Shown: one piece after another, positions 1-8,716 of the stretch
Layout of the letters: each line of letters begins with the position of its first letter
How positions within the stretch are numbered: the stretch's first letter is position 1
NCBI RefSeq assembly: GCF_024198175.1
Contig: NZ_JAJVKV010000004.1
Coordinates: 186,001-250,000, forward strand
Source: Pyxidicoccus xibeiensis
GTDB lineage: Bacteria; Myxococcota; Myxococcia; Myxococcales; Myxococcaceae
DNA: 64,000 nucleotides
Direction: 5' to 3'
Notes under the pieces: generated by a model
What the model saw: only the letters and a program-made list of their open reading frames with translations
What the model was told of the DNA's origin: nothing
The model's database searches: none
Position numbers and translations under genes: made by a program

Positions 1-586
1 CGGTCGCCTGGCAGATGGCGCCGTGGTGCCCCTGACCGGCGAGGATGCCTGCCGCCGCAGCGGCGACGTCGTCTCGCGCGACGAAGTTGACCGGCGTGTT
101 CGAAGTCGCTGCATGAATGCCGCGTGACAGCGACATACGAACTTCATCGACGAACGACTCGGCGTAGTAGGCCATCCGAAGGATGGTCCACTTCTTCGCC
201 AGACGCATCAGTGACTGCTCCGGAACGAAATAGCTCTGCCAGAGGTGCGGGACCTCGGCCGACTTCGTCCCGAGCGCCGACGTAAAGACGATGTGTTCAA
301 CGCCTGCATCGACGGCACGCTGGATCGCGTCGTGTCCCTGCGCAGCTCGAACACCGGGACGCATGTCGCTCGAAGGGATGATGAGCAGCCGGTCGAGGCC
401 CGCGAACGCCTTGGTGAGGGAGTCGGGTTGATCGAAGTCGCCGAACCGCGCCTCGATGCCGAGTGCACTCACCTTCTCAGGCGTCCGCGAGATGCCGACG
501 AGATGGGCGTCCGGCGCGCGGGTCTTCAACTCCGCGACCGTCGCTGCGCCGAGCTGCCCACTCGCCCCACTGATTCCGATCTTCAT
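1..586 (-). CDS. NmrA/SDR-type NAD(P)H-binding oxidoreductase (3' end beyond window)
   Basis: The ATG is at 586-584 and the frame stays open to the window edge, so the C-terminus is missing. The N-terminus MKIGISGASGQLGAATV is a Rossmann dinucleotide-binding loop of the GxxGxxG type. It is followed by the pattern of atypical SDR/NmrA proteins such as the QorB quinone reductases: ISRTPEKV after beta2, a GDFDQPDSL segment and a hydrophobic RLLIIPSS strand. Residues near 107 (EHIVFTSALG) and YYAES near 149 fit the same family. It probably reduces quinones or similar substrates with NADPH, but the substrate cannot be read from the sequence. It diverges from the LysR gene at 733 across 146 bases, the usual arrangement of a LysR regulator and its target. 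Confidence 0.8.
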   Translation of the reverse strand, partial: MKIGISGASGQLGAATVAELKTRAPDAHLVGISRTPEKVSALGIEARFGDFDQPDSLTKAFAGLDRLLIIPSSDMRPGVRAAQGHDAIQRAVDAGVEHIVFTSALGTKSAEVPHLWQSYFVPEQSLMRLAKKWTILRMAYYAESFVDEVRMSLSRGIHAATSNTPVNFVARDDVAAAAAGILAGQGHHGAICQAT

Positions 587-732
587 GAGGATGTCCTTCC
601 GGTTGCCTTGCGCACGGCCGGTGCGACTTTCGTTGCGAAGAGCCCGATGCCGCGCGCGACGTCTTCTTGCATGCGATGGAATAGGGGCGCCGCGACTTCC
701 ACACAAGACGCAACGGTGCAATACACCAATGC

Positions 733-1617
733 ATGAGCGTAACAATTGACGTGGCGCTGCTCGCTGTGTTCGTGGAGGTCGCCGACAGGGCGAGCTTCTC
801 TGCAGCGGCTCGCACGCTCGGGACGACCACGGCGACCGTGAGCCGCAACATCGCGAAGCTCGAGGAGTCCGTCGGCTCGAGGCTGTTCTATCGAACGACT
901 CGGCGGGTTTCGCTGACCACCGCAGGAACGGCGCTTTACGAACGAACCGCCGCGCACGTGCAGGCCCTGACTCACGCCACGAGGGAATTGCCCGAGCACC
1001 AGAGTGAGCCGGCCGGCACCCTCAAGCTCACAGCGCCCTATGACCTCGGCGCGACGTTCCTCGGCAGCGTGATTTCGCGCTTCATCGCGCTCTACCCGAA
1101 GGTGCAGGTACAGGCGGAGTTCAGCAGCCGCATGGTCGACATCGCAGCCGAGGGATTCGATGTCGCGCTTCGTGGTGACAGCGGCAAGCACCACGACACG
1201 TCGCTCACGGCGCGACGGCTCGTCCAGCGAGGTGAGCTCAGTCTGTACGCGGCGCCGAGCTACCTCGCACGGCGCGGCAGCCCTCGGGGACTCGCATCGC
1301 CCGAGCACGACTGGCTCGTGGCAGGCCCCCTGCGTCGCGCGTTCGACTTTCCCGCAACGTTCACACCGAGGATTGTCGCGAACGACTTCCTCTTCCTGCG
1401 TGGCGTTGCGATATCGGGCGGGGGGATTGCTACGTTGCCCGCGTTCATCGCGCAGCCGTACGTCGCGAGCGGCGAGCTCGTGCGTGTCCTTCCCTCAGTC
1501 CGCGTGAGCGTCGGCGGGCTGCTGTTGCTCTACTCATCGACACGGCCGCTCGCGCGCAAGGTTGCGGCGTTTCGCGATTTCATGGTGGAGGTCACCCAGA
1601 AGGAGTGGGTGGGCTGA
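733..1617 (+). CDS. LysR-family transcriptional regulator
   Basis: 294 residues, the normal LysR length. The N-terminal winged HTH is clear: FVEVADRASFSAAARTLG, then TATVSRNIAKLEESVG and RLFYRTTRRVSLT at residues about 10-60. A substrate-binding domain follows, with GTLKLTAPYDLG near residue 95 and DVALRGDSG near 145. This is the CrgA/AaeR-like subgroup that usually regulates a divergent oxidoreductase. The likely target is the NmrA/SDR gene starting at 586 on the other strand; the 146-base spacer must hold both promoters. The effector is unknown. Confidence 0.92.
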   Translation: MSVTIDVALLAVFVEVADRASFSAAARTLGTTTATVSRNIAKLEESVGSRLFYRTTRRVSLTTAGTALYERTAAHVQALTHATRELPEHQSEPAGTLKLTAPYDLGATFLGSVISRFIALYPKVQVQAEFSSRMVDIAAEGFDVALRGDSGKHHDTSLTARRLVQRGELSLYAAPSYLARRGSPRGLASPEHDWLVAGPLRRAFDFPATFTPRIVANDFLFLRGVAISGGGIATLPAFIAQPYVASGELVRVLPSVRVSVGGLLLLYSSTRPLARKVAAFRDFMVEVTQKEWVG

Positions 1618-1626
1618 GGGACCGCT

Positions 1627-1874
1627 GGCCCGCGTGCATCCACCCTGGCTCTGGCTCCAACCTAGTGCCTGAACTCGCACGCTCAAGGAGCCACCACCCG
1701 GCTACCCGAGCGCTCCATCATCGAGCAGGTCACCTCCTGGCGAAGAGCGGCGTGCCCGAGTACGTGGGCCGGCTCATCCACTCCAACCGGCAGCTGCGGC
1801 CGCCCCGGCGCGAGGAGTGGCGGCCCCACCCCAACTACCTGAAGTGGCACCGCGAGCACGTCTTCAAGGGCTGA
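1627..1874 (+). pseudogene. Internally deleted remnant of HNH endonuclease gene (copy of 11788-12675)
   Basis: Bases 1627-1680 match the leader of the intact HNH gene (11722-11775). Bases 1687-1734 match its middle (about 12246-12293), and about 1735-1895 match its last 46 codons plus 3' flank (about 12535-12696). Two internal blocks, about 470 and 240 bases, are therefore missing, and the start codon and catalytic HNH core are lost. The surviving C-terminus reads LAKSGVPEYVGRLIHSNRQL and ends HREHVFKG, almost identical to the intact copy. Together with the intact copy it brackets the restriction-modification island. Confidence 0.88.
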
Positions 1875-1970
1875 CAGCGCCCCGCCCTACTCCTTGAGCT
1901 GTCGCCAGGCTATTCCAGCGCCAGCTCCGAACCAGGGCGGCTGCGACCCTGGCCTTCTTCCTTCGGGGAG

Positions 1971-2000
1971 TGTTCGCGTCCTACAGGCGGCGCGTCAGTT
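1971..2000 (-). pseudogene. Possible fragment of a rapZ 3' end
   Basis: On the minus strand these bases read L-T-R-R-L-stop-D-A-N-T, the same as the RapZ C-terminal stretch LTRRLQDANT encoded at about 12730-12760 except that the Gln codon is now TAG. Most base differences fall at third codon positions. The fragment follows the HNH remnant just as rapZ follows the intact HNH gene. It is very short, so this could be chance. The rest of the 1896-2006 spacer shows nothing recognisable. Confidence 0.35.
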
Positions 2001-2006
2001 ACCTCC

Positions 2007-2948
2007 TCACCCGCTCTGTGCCCCCGCTCGCTGGCAGAGCCGCCGGAACCACCGGTGCATGAATTCCCTGTTCATGGGAGGCCAGTCGCCGCCCTCCTCG
2101 CGGAGGTACGGCTCCAGCAGCCGTGCCAGTGCCCGGTACTGGGGAGGGACTCCCCCCTTCTCCGTGTCGATGGCGTCGGGCCACTCGCCCAGGGTGAGGA
2201 GCAGCCGCTCGTCCTCCATCGGCTCGAAGGTGACCTCCGAGAAGGAGAGCCGCTGCCGTAGCGCCTCGGTGCCCCCGAGCTGGCCGAGCAGCGGCTGCCC
2301 CAGGAACGTCAGCCAGTAGGCCCCCCGCGCCCCGGCACCAATCAGCCCGCTGGTCTCACTCAAGTGGTACAGGTCCAAACCCAGGTAGCGCCGCAGCGGG
2401 CCAAGGAGCTCTCTTCGCGCCGCGTACCACGTACCGCGCGGAGCGACGAAGGCGAGGCTGGCGTAACCGAAGCTGAAGGGCAGCTCTCGCCCGAGTTCCT
2501 GGGCCAAGGCTCGCAGGTGGGCGGGGCCATGCGCCAAGAGGTACTCGGTGGGAAACGAGAAGGCCATCCCGCTCGTAGCGCCCTCGTCACCAGAGTAGAG
2601 GGGAGAGTCGAGGTTCCGGCCGTGATAATCAAAGTGGTAGACACTTGCTCCGCTACAGTTTTCCTCCAGTTCGATGATGCAGGCATTTGTCCGAGGACGT
2701 TCGAGAGTCTGCCAGCGAATGTTCTCCCAGCCCTGGTCGTCGAGCGGCAGGGTGTCTCCATCATCCGAGCCGTACCAGCCAAGCGCCTGATGAGGGATGG
2801 CGCGACGGTACGCCTGCAAGGCGCGCCACACCGCGGGAGCAATCTCTCCATGAGAGCGGCGCATGAAGAAGCAGAGCACGATGCCGTCTCGGGTCACCTC
2901 ATCACCACCATCGTTCCGCACCCGGATGACGGGAATGTCCTCCCTCAT
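2007..2948 (-). CDS. DUF3396 family protein (type VI immunity-like)
   Basis: 313 residues with no signal peptide or membrane segment. The pattern RDGIVLCFFMRRSHGEIA near residue 20, GMAFSFPTEYLLAHGP near 127 and RYLGLDLYHL near 185 fits the DUF3396 family, which is expanded in myxobacteria and in other bacteria includes immunity proteins to type VI effectors. Its ATG overlaps the stop of the upstream toxin-like ORF by four bases (ATGA), so the two are translationally coupled, as expected for a toxin/immunity pair. It is the last gene of the leftward island operon. Family assignment is from remembered sequence pattern; the immunity role is inference. Confidence 0.72.
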   Translation of the reverse strand: MREDIPVIRVRNDGGDEVTRDGIVLCFFMRRSHGEIAPAVWRALQAYRRAIPHQALGWYGSDDGDTLPLDDQGWENIRWQTLERPRTNACIIELEENCSGASVYHFDYHGRNLDSPLYSGDEGATSGMAFSFPTEYLLAHGPAHLRALAQELGRELPFSFGYASLAFVAPRGTWYAARRELLGPLRRYLGLDLYHLSETSGLIGAGARGAYWLTFLGQPLLGQLGGTEALRQRLSFSEVTFEPMEDERLLLTLGEWPDAIDTEKGGVPPQYRALARLLEPYLREEGGDWPPMNREFMHRWFRRLCQRAGAQSG

Positions 2949-3607
2949 GGAATCACCCCCTGCCCTGGGGAGATGAGGACGACCTCACCGCCGAGCGCAT
3001 TCTTGTAGACTTCGCCCTGGCTGAGGTCCGCATAGGCGCTGCTCTCGCCATAACGCGTCCATCTCGCCCGGTTCGTATCGGGGCAGGGAAACTTGTAATC
3101 CACGGTGAGCACCGACCGCAGCAGGTCGCGGTCGGCATGGAGCACCAGGTCCGGCTTGATGGTGCGCCACAGCTCCTTGGTGCACCCCTCCTTGATGAGT
3201 CGCGCCTCCTCCTCCCGGCTCACCGTCTCCAGGAATCTGGCGTTGGGGTAGTACCGGTAGCGCTGCTCGATGCTGTACGACCCGGGCCACAGTTCCTCCA
3301 GCACCTCGCGAGCGCACTGGAGCGCCACCTCGTGCTTGTGCTGCCCCAGCAACATCGCCCGCGTGATTCGCGCTTCACACCCGTCCACCGCCACCTCCTC
3401 GCCACAATCGTCGGGGCGGTGTCCCGCGCGAGCGCCGGACGGGCGCCCACGTTGGTGCGTGGCGAGCCGATCGCGCTGGTCCCGGCCCATGGCTGCTGCT
3501 CGTGAAGGACGGCGCGCACGAGCGCCCGCCTGCGCGTCGTGGCGTGGTCTTTTTTGGAAGCCGGGGCGCTCTCCCGAGCAGGCGCCTCCCCGCCGATCAC
3601 CGATCAC
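2945..3607 (-). CDS. Toxin-like C-terminal remnant, possible nuclease domain
   Basis: The frame is open for 220 codons, but only the last 135 or so look protein-like. They begin around EARITRAMLLGQHKHEV and contain RYYPNARFLETVSREEEA and DLVLHADRDLLRSVLTVDYK, then end VVLISPGQGVIP. The D-plus-DYK arrangement could be a restriction-endonuclease-like (PD-(D/E)xK) core, but this is a guess from spacing. The Arg/Ala/Gly-rich N-terminal part looks like read-through of degraded sequence, so this may be the tail of a polymorphic toxin whose trafficking region was lost. It is four bases downstream of the YgjP-type gene and overlaps the DUF3396 start. No ATG start is convincing. Confidence 0.5.
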   Translation of the reverse strand: MIGDRRGGACSGERPGFQKRPRHDAQAGARARRPSRAAAMGRDQRDRLATHQRGRPSGARAGHRPDDCGEEVAVDGCEARITRAMLLGQHKHEVALQCAREVLEELWPGSYSIEQRYRYYPNARFLETVSREEEARLIKEGCTKELWRTIKPDLVLHADRDLLRSVLTVDYKFPCPDTNRARWTRYGESSAYADLSQGEVYKNALGGEVVLISPGQGVIP

Positions 3608-3610
3608 CAG

Positions 3611-4327
3611 CTACTCGCGCCACTTTTCCGCAGCGAGAGGCAAGGCGTTGAGCTCCGCGCGTGCCTCCCTCCACGAGGGGTAGTGCTTGTCTAGGAGACC
3701 GATGAAGCGCTCGCTATGGGTCGGTTCGATCAGATGCAGCAGCTCGTGGACGACCACGTACTCCACGAGGTCCTTGGGCTTCTTCACTAGCTCGGTGTTG
3801 AGCCGAATATTGCCTGCCCGGTGGTTGCAGCCTCCCCACTTCGTCTTCATGCGCTGGAGGTAGTAGCCGGTGACGCGGACCCCGAGCTTCGCCTCCCACT
3901 TCGCGATGAGGGGCGGCACCACCTCGTGGAGCAACGTCTTGTGCCAGTCGTGGATGATGTCCGCGCGCTTCGCCGCGCTCGTGCCCGGCCGCACGCGAAG
4001 CGTGATCCTGCTGTGACCGAGACAAACGCCGGGCTTCTCGTCGGCCTCGACGAGCGTCAGCAGATAACGCCGCCCCCAGACGTAGTGACTCTCGCGTTCG
4101 ACGAAGCGTCGCGGCGTCTCTCGCGCCTGGGCCTTCAGCCTTGCTCGCTGCTCCCTAATCCACCCCATCTTCGAGATCGCGTAGGCGCGCGCGACCTCGA
4201 CACGCGTGGCCCTCGGCGCGACCAGACTGACTCGGCCCGCCGGCGGATGCACCGAGAGGTGAACGTGCTTGACGTCCTTCCGGGTCATCTCGATGGCAAT
4301 CTCGCCAATTTGGAGCGTCTCGGCCAT
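3611..4327 (-). CDS. YgjP-type (DUF45) zinc metallopeptidase associated with type I R-M
   Basis: 238 residues, the usual length. The zinc-binding HELLH is at about residues 194-198 and is followed by the family signature EPTHSERF. The upstream stretch RMKTKWGGCNHRAGNIRLN is also characteristic. This M48-like family often sits next to hsdR in type I restriction loci. Its job there is unknown; turnover of a restriction subunit is a reasonable guess. It starts eight bases after the hsdR stop, so it is in the same operon. It is predicted to be cytoplasmic, with no signal peptide. Confidence 0.88.
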   Translation of the reverse strand: MAETLQIGEIAIEMTRKDVKHVHLSVHPPAGRVSLVAPRATRVEVARAYAISKMGWIREQRARLKAQARETPRRFVERESHYVWGRRYLLTLVEADEKPGVCLGHSRITLRVRPGTSAAKRADIIHDWHKTLLHEVVPPLIAKWEAKLGVRVTGYYLQRMKTKWGGCNHRAGNIRLNTELVKKPKDLVEYVVVHELLHLIEPTHSERFIGLLDKHYPSWREARAELNALPLAAEKWRE

Positions 4328-4335
4328 CAGCGGCC

Positions 4336-7300
4336 TCAGTACCCCGGCTGGTTCTTGATGATCTCGAAGAGGGCCTGGGTCGCCGTCCTGTCTCGGTCAA
4401 GGAGCGGAAACAGCGCGTTCAAGACCTGCGCCTCGCGCGCCTGATCGCCCTTCCACCCGGCCGGGGCGCGCTCGCGCACGACGACATCGATCTGCAAGGC
4501 GAGCGCCGCCTTCTCATCGTCGCTCGTCGGGCACTTGAAGTTCGTCGCCGCGACGCTCCCCAGGTTGTTGAACAACACCGAGGCCTCGTGCTTGCCGTGC
4601 AGCGCAGCAGGGATGCCCGCCTCGGGCTGCTTCGCCGCGAGCCGCTTCACGAGCGCCTCTGCCTTGCGCAGGAACTCCTCGTAGGCCGCCGCGTCGGCGC
4701 GGCTCTGCTTGATAAGGTCATCGAGTAGCTTCGACATCTGCTCGTAGAACCTGGGATCGGTGAGCTGGTCGCGGATGATCGTCTTGCGGACGTTGTTGAT
4801 GATGCCCTCGGCGATCGCGTTCTTCGAGAGCTTGCCCTTCTCGTTCAGCTTCTTGGCGATGGCGTCGTGGATGCCAGTCTCAATGATCAGCTCGGTCAGC
4901 GACATCTCACCCAGCTCACCGAGGTCGGCGGCAGGATCGGCTTGGATGTACGTGTTGATGAGGTGGCGCATGTCCGCCTCGTAGGGCTTGATGTCGAGCT
5001 CCTCGCCGGAGTGCTTCTTGATGGCGGCGCGGAGGTCTCTGTAGAGCTCGACCTCCTTCTGCAAGGTGGCCGCTTCCGCGTCGGAGTAGCCGGCCTCTGC
5101 GAGGTCCTGCGCGACGGCCGCGAAGGCGCGCACGAAGACGGCCACCGCCTTGTAGAACGAGATGCGCAGCGGCTCGGTCTCACTCAGCGCGTTCGGGTTC
5201 GCGGCGTCGCCGCAGAAGTAGTGAAGGAACTGCTCCACCTCGCGGGGATGCGCGACCGGCTCGCACAGGTAGCGCAGCGCCTCACGTGCCTCGTCGAGCT
5301 TCTGCTTCCCCTCTTCGAGCCAGTTCTTGAGGTGGACGTTGTTCTCTGCATCGCCACCGTCGTCGATGTCCAGCTCGTCGGAGCTGTAGACGGCGAGGGC
5401 CTGCTGCACGTCGCCGAAGAGTTCCTTGAAGTCGACGATGTGGCCGTAGTCCTTGTCTTCTCCGTCGAGGCGGTTGGTGCGGCAGATGGCCTGGAACAGG
5501 TTGTGATCGCGCAGCTCGTTGTCGAGGTAGATGTACGTGCAGCTTGGCGCGTCGAAGCCCGTGAGCAGCTTGCTGACGACGATGAGCAACTTCATGTTCG
5601 CGGGCTCCTCGATGAAGCGCCGCTTCACTTCGTCTTCGTACTGCTTCGTCGTCTGCCCCTTCTTGAGGACATACTGCGTGTAGGTGTCGAACTTGTAGCG
5701 CTCGTCGCTGTTCGCTGGCTCGCGAGAGATGGCGTTGTGGTTCGGCTCGTATGACGTGATGATGCCGCAGTACGTGCCGAAGCTCGTGTTCTGGAAGAGC
5801 CGGAAATAGTGGCAGGCGTCGTAGATCGACGGCGCGACGAGGATCGCCGTACCGCGATCATTGTTCAGGCGCGGCTTGAGGCTGAAGTCCTCGATGATGT
5901 TGGCGATGATGCGCTGCTTGCGTTCGCCCGCGCTCATCAGCTCTTCCATCGTCGCCCAGCGCTTGCGCAGCACCGCCCTCTGGAAGTTGTTGAGGCCCTT
6001 GGTCTTCTGCTCGAACCACTTATCGATAGCCGCCCGCGACGTGAGCCGCTGCGGCACGTCGCGCGCTTCGTACTTCAGGTCGAGCACCACCTTGTCGGCG
6101 ACGGCCTGGTGGAACTTGTAAGTGTGGATGTACGTGCCGAACACGTCGCGCGTCATCACCTTGTCTTTGCGGAGCAGCGGCGTGCCCGTGAAGCCGATGA
6201 AGATGGCGCTCTCGAGCCAGCGCTTCATCTGCTTGTTCATGTCGCCGCCCTGCGTGCGGTGGCACTCGTCGACGAAGACGTAGAAGCGTCCCTTCACGGG
6301 CGGCGGCTCGCCCTTCAGGTCGGAGACGTCGAACTTGTGGATGAGCGCGCACAGGAGGCGCGGCGTCGCGGCCCCGAGCTTCTCGACGAACTCCGCGCGC
6401 GCGCTGATGCGCGGCGAAACGGACTCCGGGGCGATGACGCCCGCGTTCTTCATCACCCCTTCGATCTGCTTGTCGAGCTCGTCGCGGTCGGTGATGACGA
6501 GGATGCGTGCCTCGGGGTCGTGCTCCAGCAGCCACTTGGCGATGAGCACCATCAAGATGCTCTTACCGCTGCCTTGGGTGTGCCAGATGACGCCGCCCTC
6601 GCGCTTGCCGATGCGCTCCTGCGCCGCCTTCACGCCGAAGTATTGGTGCTGCCTCGGCACCTTCTTCTGGCCGCCGTCGAAGATGATGAAGTTACGCAGG
6701 AGGTCGAGCAGCCGAGTCTTGTTGCACAGCTGCGCGAGCGGCCGGTCGAGCAGCGCGCCTTCGGCGGGCGGCGTGGCCTTTGGCGCCTCGTCCTTCCACT
6801 CGACAAAAAACTGCTCCGGGGTCCCGGTCGTGCCGTAGCGCAGGCCCTGCGAGTCGCTGCCCGCGAGCACGACCTGCACCGTGCTGAAGAAGGCCTTGTT
6901 GAAGATCTCTTCCTGGTTGGTGATGAGCTGCCGCACGCCGTCGGCGATCTCCACCGAGCTGCGCTTCAGCTCGATCACCGCGATGGCGAGTCCGTTGATG
7001 TACAGGACCAGGTCGGGGCGCCGCTCGTGCCCGCCCTTGAGTGTGACCTCCTCCGCCAAGAAGAAGTCGTTCTCCTCGGGATGCTCCCAGTCGATGAGGT
7101 GCACGGTCTCGTGCGGCCGCGCTTCGCTTACCTTGACCTGCACACCGTAGCGCAGGAGCTGATACGTGCGGAGGTTGGCGGCGTAGAGCGTGGTGCCCTT
7201 GGGGTCGATGGCATTGTGCAGCTCTTCGATGGCGCGCGTGATATGTGCCGCTGAGTAGCCGCGCCGCTCAAGGTTCAGCTCCAGCTCGGGCCGCACGCAG

Positions 7301-7428
7301 CGGTTCCTCTCTTCCTTCGAGAGGTTGCCGAGGAAGTAGTAGCCGAGGTTGCCCTCGCGCTTGTCGTCGGTGAACAAAGCGACGACCCGGTCCTGGGTCT
7401 TGCGCTCGGAGCGGGGCTTCTTAGACAC
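4336..7428 (-). CDS. hsdR: Type I restriction endonuclease subunit R
   Basis: 1030 residues, normal for HsdR. The N-terminal nuclease core has RPDLVLYINGLAIAVIELKR (D...ExK, about residues 136-156). The SF2 translocase follows, with Walker A HTQGSGKS near 283, DECH in VFVDECHRTQGG near 370, FTGTPLL near 395, and a helicase C lobe with LTGFDAPSC. The C-terminal helical part is intact. The start is GTG at 7428-7426; it overlaps the hsdS stop by eight bases (GTGTCTAA), showing coupling. The subunit cleaves DNA after translocation when HsdS/HsdM find unmethylated sites. No inactivating change was seen. Confidence 0.96.
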   Translation of the reverse strand: MSKKPRSERKTQDRVVALFTDDKREGNLGYYFLGNLSKEERNRCVRPELELNLERRGYSAAHITRAIEELHNAIDPKGTTLYAANLRTYQLLRYGVQVKVSEARPHETVHLIDWEHPEENDFFLAEEVTLKGGHERRPDLVLYINGLAIAVIELKRSSVEIADGVRQLITNQEEIFNKAFFSTVQVVLAGSDSQGLRYGTTGTPEQFFVEWKDEAPKATPPAEGALLDRPLAQLCNKTRLLDLLRNFIIFDGGQKKVPRQHQYFGVKAAQERIGKREGGVIWHTQGSGKSILMVLIAKWLLEHDPEARILVITDRDELDKQIEGVMKNAGVIAPESVSPRISARAEFVEKLGAATPRLLCALIHKFDVSDLKGEPPPVKGRFYVFVDECHRTQGGDMNKQMKRWLESAIFIGFTGTPLLRKDKVMTRDVFGTYIHTYKFHQAVADKVVLDLKYEARDVPQRLTSRAAIDKWFEQKTKGLNNFQRAVLRKRWATMEELMSAGERKQRIIANIIEDFSLKPRLNNDRGTAILVAPSIYDACHYFRLFQNTSFGTYCGIITSYEPNHNAISREPANSDERYKFDTYTQYVLKKGQTTKQYEDEVKRRFIEEPANMKLLIVVSKLLTGFDAPSCTYIYLDNELRDHNLFQAICRTNRLDGEDKDYGHIVDFKELFGDVQQALAVYSSDELDIDDGGDAENNVHLKNWLEEGKQKLDEAREALRYLCEPVAHPREVEQFLHYFCGDAANPNALSETEPLRISFYKAVAVFVRAFAAVAQDLAEAGYSDAEAATLQKEVELYRDLRAAIKKHSGEELDIKPYEADMRHLINTYIQADPAADLGELGEMSLTELIIETGIHDAIAKKLNEKGKLSKNAIAEGIINNVRKTIIRDQLTDPRFYEQMSKLLDDLIKQSRADAAAYEEFLRKAEALVKRLAAKQPEAGIPAALHGKHEASVLFNNLGSVAATNFKCPTSDDEKAALALQIDVVVRERAPAGWKGDQAREAQVLNALFPLLDRDRTATQALFEIIKNQPGY

Positions 7429-8716
7429 GGGCGCCTCCTGTGGGGACGAGCCGCGTCTTGCCGGTCAGCAGCTCCTGCATCATTGCTTGCTTCAGGTTCC
7501 GGGTCTTGTCCCGTCGTGCTTCCAGCGCGGCGAGCTCGGCATCCATGTCGGAAAGGACCTTCGCGATCGCACGCTGCTCGTTGGTCGAAGGCAGAGGAAT
7601 TTCTGCGCTCGCGACGTGCGCACGATTCGTGGCGTACACCTTCGTTCCGGCAGCGAGACGTCGAAGGTGGGCCGCGAACATAGGGATGTACTGAAGGAAC
7701 CCCTTGAAGCCATCCGCCAAAGTCGCCTTGTCAAATCTGGCCGCGATCGTATGCAGGCCAGAAACAACTTCAACCGAGTCGCCGATGTCTCTCATTTCAA
7801 CCGACTTGCTTACGCCTTCAAGATCCTCGGACGCATCGGCAAGAATGAGGTCGCCATCTCGCAGTCGGTCGAGTCGCGAAGCCTTGGTGGATGGAAGGAA
7901 GGGAAGGTCACGTGCCGCTAGATGGGTGGCGCCAGAGGCGTGAATGTCCCCGTAGTGCAGGTAGCGAACGCTGCCTTCGGGCAGCAACTCGGCGCGCGAA
8001 TTCACTCCGTTTCGCAGGAACGTGACGTGGTCGCCAAGTCGCACGAACTTCCACTCGCCGCTGAAACCCGACAGCCGGGTCTGGCCGGTCAAGAGCTGCT
8101 GCATGGCGGCTTGCTTGAGGTCGCGCGTCTTGGCGATGAGACCATCCAAGCCACTCAGCAGCGCGTCCACATCGCGCAGTACCTCCTCGATGGCGTGAAG
8201 TTCCTTGGCTGTCGGAGGAACCGCGATCAAAAAGTCACGGAGGTTCTGAAGATTCAGCCCCGGCTTGCTTTGTCCGGACTGACTCCCGGCAATCTGCGGG
8301 TTGCCCGGCGAATTCGGGGCGAGATAGCGACAAATGTAGCCAGCAGCCGCAGGATCCCTGAGACGGACCAGTCCGACGTGCTGGCTGATGTAGGCCTCGT
8401 CGAACGCCCGGTCCACCATGGCGACATTTCCGACGCTGTTGCCAGTAATCGTTATCAGCAAGTCATTCAGCACTACCTTGGTGCGATTGCCTTCTGCTCC
8501 AGTAGGAGGGGAAACGTATTGAACGTCCTCAAAGTTGAGTCGACCGTCCCGCACATTCTGGCTGCGAATGAATAGTGCCCCGCTCTTGGTATAGAACCGT
8601 GCCCACCCTCGCGACCCGCTTGTGACAAATTCAGCTAGTCCACCGAGCCGCTCGACCTTCCAGTCCTCTGGGATGACACCCACCTCGGTCTCTTTGTAGC
8701 CGGGCCTCAGCGCCAC
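7421..8716 (-). CDS. hsdS: Type I R-M specificity subunit S
   Basis: The protein has two target-recognition domains. The first follows PEDWKVERLGGLAEF and the second follows SGEWKFVRLGDHVTF. After each comes a near-duplicate coiled-coil spacer: DLKQAAMQQLLTGQTRL at about residues 215-231 and NLKQAMMQELLTGKTRL near the C-terminus. The open frame runs further upstream to 8893, but that part lies inside hsdM and is nonsense. I place the start at GTG 8716-8714, which overlaps the hsdM stop by ten bases and gives 431 residues, the normal size. The recognition site cannot be predicted by eye. Confidence 0.93.
   Translation of the reverse strand: MALRPGYKETEVGVIPEDWKVERLGGLAEFVTSGSRGWARFYTKSGALFIRSQNVRDGRLNFEDVQYVSPPTGAEGNRTKVVLNDLLITITGNSVGNVAMVDRAFDEAYISQHVGLVRLRDPAAAGYICRYLAPNSPGNPQIAGSQSGQSKPGLNLQNLRDFLIAVPPTAKELHAIEEVLRDVDALLSGLDGLIAKTRDLKQAAMQQLLTGQTRLSGFSGEWKFVRLGDHVTFLRNGVNSRAELLPEGSVRYLHYGDIHASGATHLAARDLPFLPSTKASRLDRLRDGDLILADASEDLEGVSKSVEMRDIGDSVEVVSGLHTIAARFDKATLADGFKGFLQYIPMFAAHLRRLAAGTKVYATNRAHVASAEIPLPSTNEQRAIAKVLSDMDAELAALEARRDKTRNLKQAMMQELLTGKTRLVPTGGARV

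Noticed and set aside
5809-7254. 481-codon plus-strand frame inside hsdR
   Set aside because: Antisense shadow of hsdR, with no recognisable motif or ribosome site.
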